A stretch of 35,806 nucleotides of DNA, taken from NCBI GenBank assembly GCA_021814005.1, contig JAKAJC010000014.1, positions 1 to 35,806 on the forward strand. Direction: 5' to 3'. This document shows positions 23,770 to 32,200 of this stretch, piece by piece. How positions within the stretch are numbered: the first letter of the stretch is position 1; each line of letters begins with the position of its first letter. The position numbers were made by a program, and so were the translations under genes. The notes beneath the pieces are model-generated. The model did no database searches. It saw nothing but the letters and a program-made list of their open reading frames with translations, and was not told where the DNA came from. Origin of the DNA: Microcaldota archaeon. Lineage in GTDB: Archaea > Micrarchaeota > Micrarchaeia > Anstonellales > Anstonellaceae.

Positions 23770-24114
23770 ATGGGGATGCTTGATTCGGTGCTGGGCCACT
23801 TCGGGATGTCAAAACCCGGCGCCGGCACGTGGATGGACTGCCCGAACTGCAAGGAGAGGATAAACCTCAGCATGGACCGCTGCCCCAAATGCGGCACCCA
23901 TATTGACTCGATGTTCCGCATAAAATGCCCCAAATGCAAGACAGAGAATTCGCTGAGGGCAAAACAGTGCGAAAAATGCAAAACTCTCCTTAGCTTGCCC
24001 GGCGCCGGCACTGGCGGCGCGCCTCCAAAGCCCCAGTATGCCTGCCCGCGCTGCGGCTATAGGGCTGATTATTTCATGAGCGAATGCCCTGCTTGCGGGG
24101 TAAAGTTTGTGTAG
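23770..24114 (+). CDS. Triple zinc-ribbon protein
   Basis: The 114-residue product holds three CxxC...CxxC ribbons: CPNCK with CPKCG, CPKCK with CEKCK, and CPRCG with CPACG, after a short helix (MLDSVLGHFGM). A Gly/Ala/Pro linker separates the second and third ribbons. Such small ribbon proteins occur in archaea and probably bind nucleic acid or proteins; no specific role is known. The start at ATG 23770 fits the TATA spacing; ATG 23776 is an alternative. Confidence 0.85.
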   Translation: MGMLDSVLGHFGMSKPGAGTWMDCPNCKERINLSMDRCPKCGTHIDSMFRIKCPKCKTENSLRAKQCEKCKTLLSLPGAGTGGAPPKPQYACPRCGYRADYFMSECPACGVKFV

Positions 24115-24135
24115 TTTGCCCTACCCCGCCCAAAT

Positions 24136-24636
24136 TTAATGTATCGCTATTTTTTCCGCGCTTGGCAGTTTTCTCAATGCCTGCAAAACCTTGAGAGGCA
24201 AACGGCCGTTTATCACTATGGACAGCTTCGGTTCGGGAAAGAGGTCGGGGTCGTCGGCAATGGCTTGGCGGATTGTCACCTTGTGCTCTGACAATATCCG
24301 CGTCACATCAGAGACAATGCCTGATGCGTGCGCGTCTGCCGAAATCTCGATTGTGTCGAATCCAAGGCGCGCGGCTGCCTCGCCGATGTATGCGCGCGGC
24401 TGCAGCTTGGCGAAAATGGAAATAAGGTCCTCGTGCGCCGCAATCTGCTTTGCAGTTGCGATTACAACCCGCCGATCAACTCCGATCGCTCTTCCAATTT
24501 TGGCAGGCGCCATTTCAAACGGGCCGCAGAAAACTGTGCCGTCGGAATGCACCGAGAGGCCGTAGCGCAAAAACGCCTCAACGACAAGCCTGCCGGCCGA
24601 GCGGCGCGCAAAATGCTTTTCGATGGATTTCCACAT
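24136..24636 (-). CDS. ACT domain-containing predicted regulator of amino acid metabolism (COG2150-like)
   Basis: The 166-residue product (ATG 24636) has an N-terminal helical DNA-binding-like part (ARRSAGRLVVEAFLRYGLSV, then KIGRAIGVDRRVVIATAKQI) and a C-terminal ACT domain (DTIEISADAHASGIVSDVTRIL, then VTIRQAIADDPDL and KLSIVINGRLP). This layout matches an archaeal family described as predicted regulators of amino acid metabolism; the ACT domain usually senses a small ligand. It lies 34 bases after the DUF35 gene in the same direction, so it may be the last gene of the mevalonate-entry operon. The upstream in-frame ATG at 24669 would overlap this gap and is not favoured. Confidence 0.82.
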   Translation of the reverse strand: MWKSIEKHFARRSAGRLVVEAFLRYGLSVHSDGTVFCGPFEMAPAKIGRAIGVDRRVVIATAKQIAAHEDLISIFAKLQPRAYIGEAAARLGFDTIEISADAHASGIVSDVTRILSEHKVTIRQAIADDPDLFPEPKLSIVINGRLPLKVLQALRKLPSAEKIAIH

Positions 24637-24670
24637 GAGACAAAAATAGACATGAAAGAATAAAAACAAA

Positions 24671-25072
24671 CTACTTGACCAGCCTGAACTTGTATCCGTA
24701 ATGAATCAGCCCCTCCGGGTCGTCGGAGCGGATTTTGCGGAACACGAATTCCACCGGCGCGTCGATTTTCACCGCATCCTCGGTGCAGTCCACGATTTGG
24801 GCCGTCACTTTGGGGCCTTCGGCCAAATGCACTATGGCCAGCACGTAGGGAATTTCAAGCTCGAGGCCTGCGGGAGCCGAATGAACTCCGCTGAAAGAGT
24901 AGATTTTGCCCTTGCCAGAAAACGAGAAAGACTCGATTTTGCCCTTGCGGCGGCATGCCGTGCAGAATTTGCGCGGCGGGAAGAACTTTGTTTTGCAGGT
25001 GGTGCACTGCGTGCCCGCGAGGCGGTAACGCTCGGGAATGCGGCGCCAGGTTATTGCAATGTTTTCAGCCAT
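24671..25072 (-). CDS. DUF35 zinc-ribbon/OB-fold protein (partner of thiolase and HMG-CoA synthase)
   Basis: The 133-residue product has a rubredoxin-like zinc ribbon (CTTCKTKFFPPRKFCTAC) followed by an OB fold (GKGKIYSFSGVHSAP, IPYVLAIVHLAEGPKVTAQIV). In archaea this protein bridges acetoacetyl-CoA thiolase and HMG-CoA synthase in one complex and holds the shared CoA channel. GGTGA lies 6 bases before ATG 25072, which decides the start. It is directly downstream of the thiolase. Confidence 0.93.
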   Translation of the reverse strand: MAENIAITWRRIPERYRLAGTQCTTCKTKFFPPRKFCTACRRKGKIESFSFSGKGKIYSFSGVHSAPAGLELEIPYVLAIVHLAEGPKVTAQIVDCTEDAVKIDAPVEFVFRKIRSDDPEGLIHYGYKFRLVK

Positions 25073-25100
25073 AAATATCACCAGTAATCATTCTGCACAA

Positions 25101-26264
25101 TCAATACGCCCTCTTCATGATGTGCACCACTGCGGTGGCGCCCGAGCCGCCGACGTTGTGGGTGAGCCCCACCTCGGCCTCTTTCACCTGCCTGCCGTTG
25201 GCCTCGCCGCGCAGCTGCCAGGTGACTTCTACAGCCTGCTTGACGCCGGTTGCGCCCACAGGGTGGCCGCAGGCTTTCAAACCGCCTGAGGTGTTGATTG
25301 AGATGTCTGCATTAAGCGCAGTGCGGCCTTCCGCAGTTGCCTTGCCGCCTTCGCCTTTTTTGAAAAAGCCCAAATCCTCGATTGCGAGAATTTCGGCAAT
25401 TGTGAAGCAGTCGTGCACTTCTGCAACGCTGATGTCCTTTGGCTTTACCTTGGCCATTTCATAGGCCTTTTTGGCAGCAACTTCGGTTGCCCACACAGAT
25501 GTGAGAGATTTGCGGTCATGCAAAGCCAGAGTGTCTGATGCCTGCGCTGAAGCAACGATTTCAATCGGCTTGTCTGAATGCTGCTTTGCCTTGTCAAGCG
25601 GCATGAGCACAAGCGCGGCAGCGCCGTCTGTCACCGGCGAGCAGTCGAACACTTTGAGAGGTGAAGCAACCACTTTTGATTTCATCACAGTGTCGATTGT
25701 AATCGGGCTTTGGAATTGGGCATATTTGTTGTGAGAGCCGTTCTCGTGGTTTTTGACCGCGACTGCGGCCAGCTGCTCTTCGGTTGTGCCATATTCAAGC
25801 ATGTGCCGTCTTGCCATGAGCGCATAGATGCCGGGAAAAGTTGCACCTGGGAAAAGCTCCCATTCCTGGTCTCCCGCGCCTCCCAGTGCTGAAACAACAT
25901 CAGCGCCGGGAACGTCGGTCATTTTCTCCACTCCGCCCACCACAACGCAGTCATGGTGGCCTGAAGCAACTGCCAAAAAGCCTGAACGAAGGGCAACACC
26001 GCCGGATGCGCACGCCGCTTCCACTCTTGTGGAAGGCATCGGGTTGAGGCCCATCCAGTCTGCCAAGAGTGCGCCCGCGTGCTCCTGCCCGATAAGGCGG
26101 CCGGGAGCCATGGTGCCGCAGTACATGCCGTCGATTTCGGCGCCCGAAAGTTTGGCGTCCTCGATTGCGCGGCGGCCGGCCTCCAAAATGAGGTCTCTAA
26201 AGCCGCGCTTCCAGTCCTCGCCGAACTTGGACATTCCTACTCCGACAATTGCAACTTTACGCAT
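25101..26264 (-). CDS. Acetyl-CoA C-acetyltransferase (archaeal thiolase)
   Basis: The enzyme condenses two acetyl-CoA into acetoacetyl-CoA, the first step of the mevalonate pathway. The 387-residue product has the nucleophile Cys85 in VEAACASGG, the VHDCFTIAE segment and the GHPVGATG histidine loop near the C-terminus, with NVGGSGAT after it. It lacks the loop insertions of bacterial thiolases, as do archaeal SCPx-type enzymes. ATG 26264 ([10 protein letters not shown]) begins the conserved first strand; GTG 26276 and ATG 26270 are in frame upstream. A GGTG lies about 10 bases ahead. It sits 12 bases after the membrane-protein gene. Confidence 0.94.
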   Translation of the reverse strand: MRKVAIVGVGMSKFGEDWKRGFRDLILEAGRRAIEDAKLSGAEIDGMYCGTMAPGRLIGQEHAGALLADWMGLNPMPSTRVEAACASGGVALRSGFLAVASGHHDCVVVGGVEKMTDVPGADVVSALGGAGDQEWELFPGATFPGIYALMARRHMLEYGTTEEQLAAVAVKNHENGSHNKYAQFQSPITIDTVMKSKVVASPLKVFDCSPVTDGAAALVLMPLDKAKQHSDKPIEIVASAQASDTLALHDRKSLTSVWATEVAAKKAYEMAKVKPKDISVAEVHDCFTIAEILAIEDLGFFKKGEGGKATAEGRTALNADISINTSGGLKACGHPVGATGVKQAVEVTWQLRGEANGRQVKEAEVGLTHNVGGSGATAVVHIMKRAY

Positions 26265-26276
26265 AAACATCAACAC

Positions 26277-26762
26277 CTAGTTTTTGGATTTCTTTTTGAT
26301 TGATTTAACTTTCGCGTTTGATTTGGATTTTGATTGAGAGAAAAGGATAACGATGTTAGGGACAAAATCGGAAAGAACATACAATAACAGGACTATAACT
26401 CCGCCGACTATGCTCAGAAAGATAAGCAGGGGCAGGTTCGATAAAGGGAAACCCCAATCAGCGAGACCCCGCAGGATGTTTGCCAGAACGAACATAAGAG
26501 CTGCGAGATAGCGTTTCTGCATCTTCAGACCGAATTGTTGGATAAGATAACCGGATGTAAGATCTGCTATTACGATAAACAGCACGAGCATGGCTATGGA
26601 AAGTAAGAAGATGAAGGGGAATTTTGCATCAGACAGGTTTTTCCAAGATGCGTCTTGGGCCAGATAGGTAATCCAAATCTGGGAAAGACTGGTGGCAAGA
26701 AGAATGGCTATGAGAGCAAATGCAAGCCAGTTGCGTTTTGTGATACCCGGGAAAACCGCCAT
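26277..26762 (-). CDS. Four-pass membrane protein inserted in the mevalonate operon
   Basis: The 161-residue product has four hydrophobic stretches (LAFALIAILLATSL, FPFIFLLSIAMLVLFIVIA, LAALMFVLANIL, PLLIFLSIVGGVIVLLLYVL) and a C-terminal Ser/Lys tail (SKSKSNAKVKSIKKKSKN). Its DNA is clearly more AT-rich than the flanking HMG-CoA synthase and thiolase genes and uses more A/T-ending codons. Archaeal clusters usually have HMG-CoA synthase and thiolase adjacent, so this gene looks like a later insertion that kept the operon direction (gaps of 37 and 12 bases). No family is recognised. Confidence 0.7.
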   Translation of the reverse strand: MAVFPGITKRNWLAFALIAILLATSLSQIWITYLAQDASWKNLSDAKFPFIFLLSIAMLVLFIVIADLTSGYLIQQFGLKMQKRYLAALMFVLANILRGLADWGFPLSNLPLLIFLSIVGGVIVLLLYVLSDFVPNIVILFSQSKSKSNAKVKSIKKKSKN

Positions 26763-26799
26763 TGAAATCAACTCATTATCTGCAAAATCTTCAACTTTC

Positions 26800-27858
26800 T
26801 CACAAACTCTTCAGTTTCCTTCTGTGCTTGACATACAGGCCGTAATCCAGATACTTCTTGTGCTCCATATACCACGCCAATTTGTGCGGCGCGCGCTCGC
26901 GGGCGGCTGGAAGCACGTCGGTTGCCTCAATGGCAAATGAGTCAGAACCTGCCCCCGAACCAAAGCTCGTAAGCAAGATGCGCTGGCCGGGCTTGGCAAT
27001 GTCCAAAACGGCGCACAAGCCAAGAGGCGAGGCGCCCGAATAAGTGTTTCCAATCATTGGCGTCAAAAGGCCGGGCTTCACTTTCTCCACGTCAAGGCCC
27101 ATTTTCTTGGCAACCTCGAGGGGGAATTTGCCGTTGGGCTGGTGGAAGACAAAGTAATCGAAGTCGGCCGCAGTCATGCCCGTCTTTTCAAAGAGGCCCT
27201 GAGTGGCGCCCATGACATGGCGGAAATAGGCCGGCTCGCCCGTAAAGCGGCCGCCGTGTGAGGGGAATTCCGCGTGCTGGCGGCGCCAGAAGTCGGGCGT
27301 GTCTGTTGTGAAAGAGTAGGTTGCATCCAGCTTTGCCAAAATCTGCTCCTTTTGCCTTCCAATTACAAAGGCGGCTGCTCCGGCAGATGCAGTGTATTCC
27401 AACGCATCGCCAGGCCTGCCCTGTGAAGTGTCGGTGCCAATTGCAAGAGCATACTCAACCATGTTGGAGGCAACAAGGCCCATGCCAATCTGAATTCCAG
27501 CCGTGCCTGCCTTGCATGCAAATTCCAAATCGGCTGCCATCACTTCAGGCGTTGCCCCGATTGCCTCGGCAACTATGGTGGCGGTCGGCTTGACTGCATA
27601 AGGATGGGATTCGCTGCCAACATAGACTGCGCCCAGTTTCGAGGGCTCAATGTTTGCAACAGAAAGCGAGTTGCGCGCAGCTTCAACTGCCAACGAAGCG
27701 GCATCTTCGTCAAGGCCTGGCACTGATTTTTCTTTCACGCCAAGGCCCTTGATGATGCGGTCTGGCTCCTCTCCCCACACGCGCGCGATTTCCTCCGCCT
27801 TTATGCGGAAAGTCGGCACGCATGCGCCAAATCCTACAATTCCGGTTGATGAAGTCAT
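26800..27858 (-). CDS. Hydroxymethylglutaryl-CoA synthase (archaeal type)
   Basis: The enzyme joins acetoacetyl-CoA and acetyl-CoA to give HMG-CoA for isoprenoid lipid synthesis. The 352-residue product has the catalytic residues expected for the family: Glu83 in [12 protein letters not shown], Cys115 in [11 protein letters not shown] and the histidine of [11 protein letters not shown], plus [11 protein letters not shown] and [11 protein letters not shown]. Length and the C-terminal [15 protein letters not shown] match the archaeal branch. It is the second gene of the operon, 28 bases after the HTH regulator. Confidence 0.96.
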   Translation of the reverse strand: MTSSTGIVGFGACVPTFRIKAEEIARVWGEEPDRIIKGLGVKEKSVPGLDEDAASLAVEAARNSLSVANIEPSKLGAVYVGSESHPYAVKPTATIVAEAIGATPEVMAADLEFACKAGTAGIQIGMGLVASNMVEYALAIGTDTSQGRPGDALEYTASAGAAAFVIGRQKEQILAKLDATYSFTTDTPDFWRRQHAEFPSHGGRFTGEPAYFRHVMGATQGLFEKTGMTAADFDYFVFHQPNGKFPLEVAKKMGLDVEKVKPGLLTPMIGNTYSGASPLGLCAVLDIAKPGQRILLTSFGSGAGSDSFAIEATDVLPAARERAPHKLAWYMEHKKYLDYGLYVKHRRKLKSL

Positions 27859-27886
27859 AACATAAACCTCTTGAAATGTGATGCAA

Positions 27887-28570
27887 CTACAGTTTGTTGA
27901 GCGCTTCGCGGATTTTCGACAAATCCATTTTTGTCACAAGCACTGGAATCTGTTCGCGCTCCGCAATTTTCAGCGCAAGCGCGTCCACCTCGTCCACGCC
28001 GTGCAAAACCACCAGAGTGGGCTTCATGGGCGTGACGCGAATCACCACCATGGGCGAGCGGCCGGTCGAGACTTGGGTGAAAATGAAAGCGCGCTCTGAC
28101 ATGGTGCCGTAGAGTTTGGGGAACTGGTTGAACGGCATTTCCAAAATGACCTTGAGCGAATCCATCAGGGTGTAGCCGTACAGCTTCTTGACTTTCATCA
28201 GCTCCTCGTTTGCCACCACTTTCGCGTTGATTATTTTGGAGAAGTCGATGGCAGACATCGACGTTGCAAATTCATGCGTCTCGAAATACTGGTCGATTTT
28301 CTCCACACCCTGTCCCAGTTTGGAGAGAATTGGGTTGCCGCGCGCCTTGTCTATGTCAAAGAGCGCGTCCACAAAGCGGTGGAGAATGGCGGTGCCGGGA
28401 GATTTGCGCCGGTTGCCCTCATAGTCGGAAATGGTGGAGCAGGAGAGATCGAGATGGCCGGCCAAATCGGTTTGGGTGATGGCAAAGATTTCGCGCCATT
28501 TCTTCATGGTGGAGCCGGGGTTTGCCGACAGGGCTATTTCGCCGGCAATTTCATTACGGAGTTTTTCCAT
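27887..28570 (-). CDS. HTH (XRE-type) transcriptional regulator of the mevalonate-entry operon
   Basis: The 227-residue product has a Cro/C1-type helix-turn-helix at residues about 20-75 ([26 protein letters not shown] is the recognition region; key residues Q, T, S, D, Y) and a C-terminal domain of about 110 residues ([28 protein letters not shown]) typical of an archaeal regulator family found beside HMG-CoA synthase. It heads the operon and may sense an isoprenoid or CoA intermediate and control its own promoter. ATG 28570 fits a TATA box 22-30 bp upstream; the upstream in-frame starts do not. Confidence 0.88.
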   Translation of the reverse strand: MEKLRNEIAGEIALSANPGSTMKKWREIFAITQTDLAGHLDLSCSTISDYEGNRRKSPGTAILHRFVDALFDIDKARGNPILSKLGQGVEKIDQYFETHEFATSMSAIDFSKIINAKVVANEELMKVKKLYGYTLMDSLKVILEMPFNQFPKLYGTMSERAFIFTQVSTGRSPMVVIRVTPMKPTLVVLHGVDEVDALALKIAEREQIPVLVTKMDLSKIREALNKL

Positions 28571-28591
28571 GCATAGATGGGACAATGGGGG

Positions 28592-28600
28592 TTTAAAAAA
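28592..28600 (-). promoter_or_regulatory. TATA box of the HTH-HMG-CoA synthase operon
   Basis: On the minus strand this reads TTTTTTAAA, centred 26 bp before ATG 28570. This suggests a leaderless mRNA for the regulator. Confidence 0.6.
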
Positions 28601-28637
28601 GGAACGTAAAGAGGTTCGTCAAGTGACTGAAAACAAG

Positions 28638-28670
28638 GCGTTAGTGCATTCTGTTTGCGTTAGTGCATTC
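28638..28670. repeat. Two 14-bp direct repeats upstream of the HTH regulator
   Basis: GCGTTAGTGCATTC occurs at 28638-28651 and 28657-28670, a period of 19 bp. The pair lies 38-78 bp above the TATA box of the HTH operon, where an activator could bind, and the second copy covers the last codons and stop of the pilin gene. The repeat is seen; the role is inferred. Confidence 0.55.
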
Positions 28671-29193
28671 GATTTACCACTACTACAGGCACGCTTCCAT
28701 TCTGATAACCCGGACCCAGAGCGGTGTTGTATTTGAAGCCGAGGGAGAATTCGGCTACATTCGGCGGCAGGTAAGCTCCGCTGCCGGCCTCATGATGCTG
28801 GGCGATGAGCGTGAGCTCCTCGCCGGGCGAGAATGGGATGGAAAGAGAGTCCACAAGGCCTGCTGATGAGCCGTTCGTGTAATAGACGTTGCGGAAAGAG
28901 CCGGGGGAGAGCGTGATGTTGCGGAGTGTTATTTCCTGAGTTGACGGATTTTTGATTACAAGAGTGAGGTTGGCGTCGGCCTGGACAGGCGAGCGGTAGG
29001 AATCAAGTGAGAAGTCGCGCACCTGCAGCGGATGCGCATTGCTGCTCCAGTATGACTGCGATGAGCTGAGCCGCGGGTCGGCAATGGCCGGATTGTAGAA
29101 GTTGAGAAGAGCGATGACTATGAGGGCTATGACGAAGATGGCACCAAGGATTAGCATGTATTCGGCCGAAGACTGGGCCGCGCGTCTGCGCAT
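28660..29193 (-). CDS. Archaeal pilin-like protein with class III signal peptide
   Basis: The 177-residue product begins MRRRAAQSSAEYMLILGAIFVIALIVIALL: a short basic leader, then the QxSxEY class III signature and a hydrophobic helix, as in archaeal pilins cut by EppA before the glutamine. The rest (about 145 residues) is a beta-rich outer domain with N-x-S/T sites and no cysteine. ATG 29193 gives the usual leader length; ATG 29232 would add an odd hydrophobic segment. It lies downstream of the 1470-residue surface protein, but a hairpin terminator separates them. It may form a pilus or act as a minor pilin; no pilus motor genes are seen here. Confidence 0.87.
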   Translation of the reverse strand: MRRRAAQSSAEYMLILGAIFVIALIVIALLNFYNPAIADPRLSSSQSYWSSNAHPLQVRDFSLDSYRSPVQADANLTLVIKNPSTQEITLRNITLSPGSFRNVYYTNGSSAGLVDSLSIPFSPGEELTLIAQHHEAGSGAYLPPNVAEFSLGFKYNTALGPGYQNGSVPVVVVNRMH

Positions 29194-29249
29194 GAGGAGG
29201 TAGTGAAGAATAAGATTAAGAAGCCGAAGCATGCGGAGAAAAACAAAAC

Positions 29250-29285
29250 AAAAAAGCCCGCGGGCGCGCCCGCTTTTTTCTTTTT
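29250..29285 (-). terminator. Hairpin terminator after the large surface protein gene
   Basis: The 14-bp palindrome GCGGGCGCGCCCGC (29260-29273) lies directly after the stop codon at 29289 on the minus strand and is followed by a T tract (plus-strand A tract 29238-29255). It separates this gene from the pilin gene. Confidence 0.7.
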
Positions 29286-29288
29286 CCG

Positions 29289-32200
29289 TTACTCTTGACG
29301 CTGAAGTTTTTTGCCTTCGTGCGCGTCAGGAGCGGGAGATGATGGGAAGGGCGCCGCACTGCCGGCGCCGGCCTGCTGGATGCGCGGGTTTTTCCTGCGC
29401 GAAAGAAGGGTGTAGACGATTCCGCCGCCTAAGAGAATTGTCGCCCCTATGAGAGGAAGCGGCAGTTCGGCGCCGGAGCGGGGGGCTGTCTGCAAAAGCC
29501 CCTGCGCCGCGGCGGTGACCAGCGCCGCCTGATTTATGGCATCGGCCCAGCGCCCGGAGTTCATTATCTCCTGCAGCTGCGCCAAATCTTCTTCCAGCTT
29601 CTGCCCTTTTGGCGAATTTGCAAGCGCAGGATTGGAGCGCACGTCCTGCACATAGGAGAGGGCGCGCTCATACTGGGCGTTCGCGCCCCCGGCCAGAGAT
29701 TTGTAGCTCTGGTTCAGAGCCTGCCGCAAAGTTTGCAGTGTTGAGCGGGCCGATGTGATTGATGCGTCGCGCTTGGAGAGGGCCAGTTTGGTTTTGACGG
29801 GATCGTCTTTCGGAATCTGGGCTGCAAGAGAGATGGATGAAATGTTCTGCAGCTTCTTCTGCCATGCAGGCACTTCGGCTGTTTTGAGAAGAGGCTGCAT
29901 TTTGGATGAGTCAAGCTGCGAGATGGATGCGCCATAGGCCTGCAAATCGCTCTGCGCGGTTTCAGCATCGCTCGTGATGCTGGACACCTGCGCGTCCTGC
30001 CGTGCGGCCCACTGCTCCACCTGCGAGTTCCAGCTTGATTTGTACAATTCGAGCGAAGAGCGGGCATCAAGCAGGGCTAAAAGCGCGCCATAGCCGTCCT
30101 CGTTGCCGATGGCATCACGCGCATCGAGCAGACGCCTGCCTGCCTGGTCAAGGAACTGGCGGTCGGTGTCGCCGCTTGCCGCGGCCATGAACGAGTTGTA
30201 CATCGTGTTGAGAACTTCAAGGTCCTTGCCTGCCTCGTCCAGCATTTTGAGGCGGATGGCGGCTGCTTTTGAGTCAAGAGCGGCCATGGCTGATTTGTAC
30301 GAGCCTTTTTCTGCCAAATCCGAATTCGAGCGGAGCGATGTGTTGAGCTCATTGCGCCACGCAAGCAAGTCAAGAGCCCAGGCAGGCCGCGAGGAGGAGA
30401 TGCGCAGATTGGAGCTGAAAGACGCCAAGTCAAAGAGCAGAGAGCCGGCCCGAACTGATGTCTGATTCCAGGCCAGAGCGTCCGGGCCTGATGAATCGAT
30501 GACAACAGAAGCCGGCAGTTTGTCAAGATAAGAGCGCAATTTTTCCAGAGTCTGCATGGCGGCCGGCCAGTCTGCCGCGTCTGCCTGCGAGCGGGCCTGC
30601 GCCGCGAGCGAGAGGGCGGCCGCATCATTTCGCTCGGCAGCCGCCGCCTGCAGAAGAGGCAGGGAGAGGTTCACCCATTGGGCCGGGTCTGATGCAATAT
30701 AATTCACCGAGAGGGCGATGCGCCCGCTTGCTTGGCGGTTGGTGACAAGCACAGACCATTGCGGGCTGCCTGCAATCGGGGACTGCACGATTTGCGCGCG
30801 CCCGTCAGACGATGTGACAGACAGGTTGGAAATTGGGTCTGAAGTTTCGGTTATCAACACTTGCGCGCTCGAGCAGGCGGGAAGATTGTCTGCCGTCAGA
30901 GTGTAGCTCACGCGCACCATTCCGCCGTCAAGAGGCGAGACCTGCACTGATTGGCGTTCAAGAGACGGCGCGTCTGCCGGCCGAAGCTCTACCGTGAAAT
31001 TAAGCGGCGCGGGAGCCGATGACTGGGCTGTGGGGGCGGGCAAGTCAGAGAGAAGGAAGTGCGCATAGGCTGGCGAGAGTTGCCAGCCGGCTGTTGAAAT
31101 GGAATTTGAATCTGGCGAATTGAACAGATAGACGCCATCAGTCCATATGCCCTGCGCCTGCATGCGCGCGCTGAGCGGCTGTGCTGAAGATTCCCACGGA
31201 ATGTTCACCGCAACCGATGGTGAGTAATAATCTGATTTGAGTGTGTAATTTGCCCGCAGCACCGCATGATTTTCATCAACATTGAGCATGCAGCCTGTCT
31301 GCACAAGATGGAAAGGCTCCTGCATGGCCGAGAAATTCACAGATATTTCCTCTGACGCCTGCAGGGGGTTGAGAACCAGATGGAGCTGGCCGTTGTTTGC
31401 CCATGCTTTTTGCACAGGCCCGCCAAGAGCCGGTTTCTCCGAAGTGTAGAATGTGACGTCAAATGGGCAGTCGATTGTGAGCTGTTCGCCATAGTCCAGC
31501 GGGAGCGGGTTGCGCGACTTCCACACTCCGCCCACCTGCTGGCGCTGTCCGGCGATTGGATTGAGCAAATTGTATGGCGCCCAGGTGGCCAGTTCCGGAC
31601 TGCAGATGTCTTCTGAAATTGTCTGGCCTATGAGAGCGTGGATGCGGTTTTGAGATGCAGCCAGTTGCGTGCGCAGCTGCTCCGGATGAGCGAGCGCTTC
31701 ATCATTCCAGCCCGCTGCCTCGCGCCATTTGCCCATCTCGGCGCGCAGCGTGTCGACTGCGTGCGTGCGGTAGGGAAGAGCTTCTGATTGCGCGAGGAGA
31801 AGGTCGTAGGAATCTGACTCGCTGCTTAATGCCCCAAGCAAATCATGGCGCAGCGAAGCAATCTGGATTTTCAGGGCGTCGGCAGAACCGGGTTTTGGAT
31901 TTGGATTTGACTGATTGACCTCTGCAAGATACTCGAAATAGGCGGGCTCGTAGTTTGAAACATCCACTCCGAGGCCCGGCGCCAGTTCCATCAATTTCTT
32001 GTAGTTTTCAAGCAGGCGCCGCATTTCGAACAAATCAGAACTGGCAGAAGAGGACCGGTTAAGCAAACGCTCGCCAAGGCGGGCGCTTGAGAGGGCGGCC
32101 AGATAATGAGGCATTCGCTCGCCGAGTTTGGTGGAGCGCTCTCCTGCCAAAAATTCGGTTTTTGCCTTTTCGAGAGAATTGCGCGCATCGTTTAGCGAGG

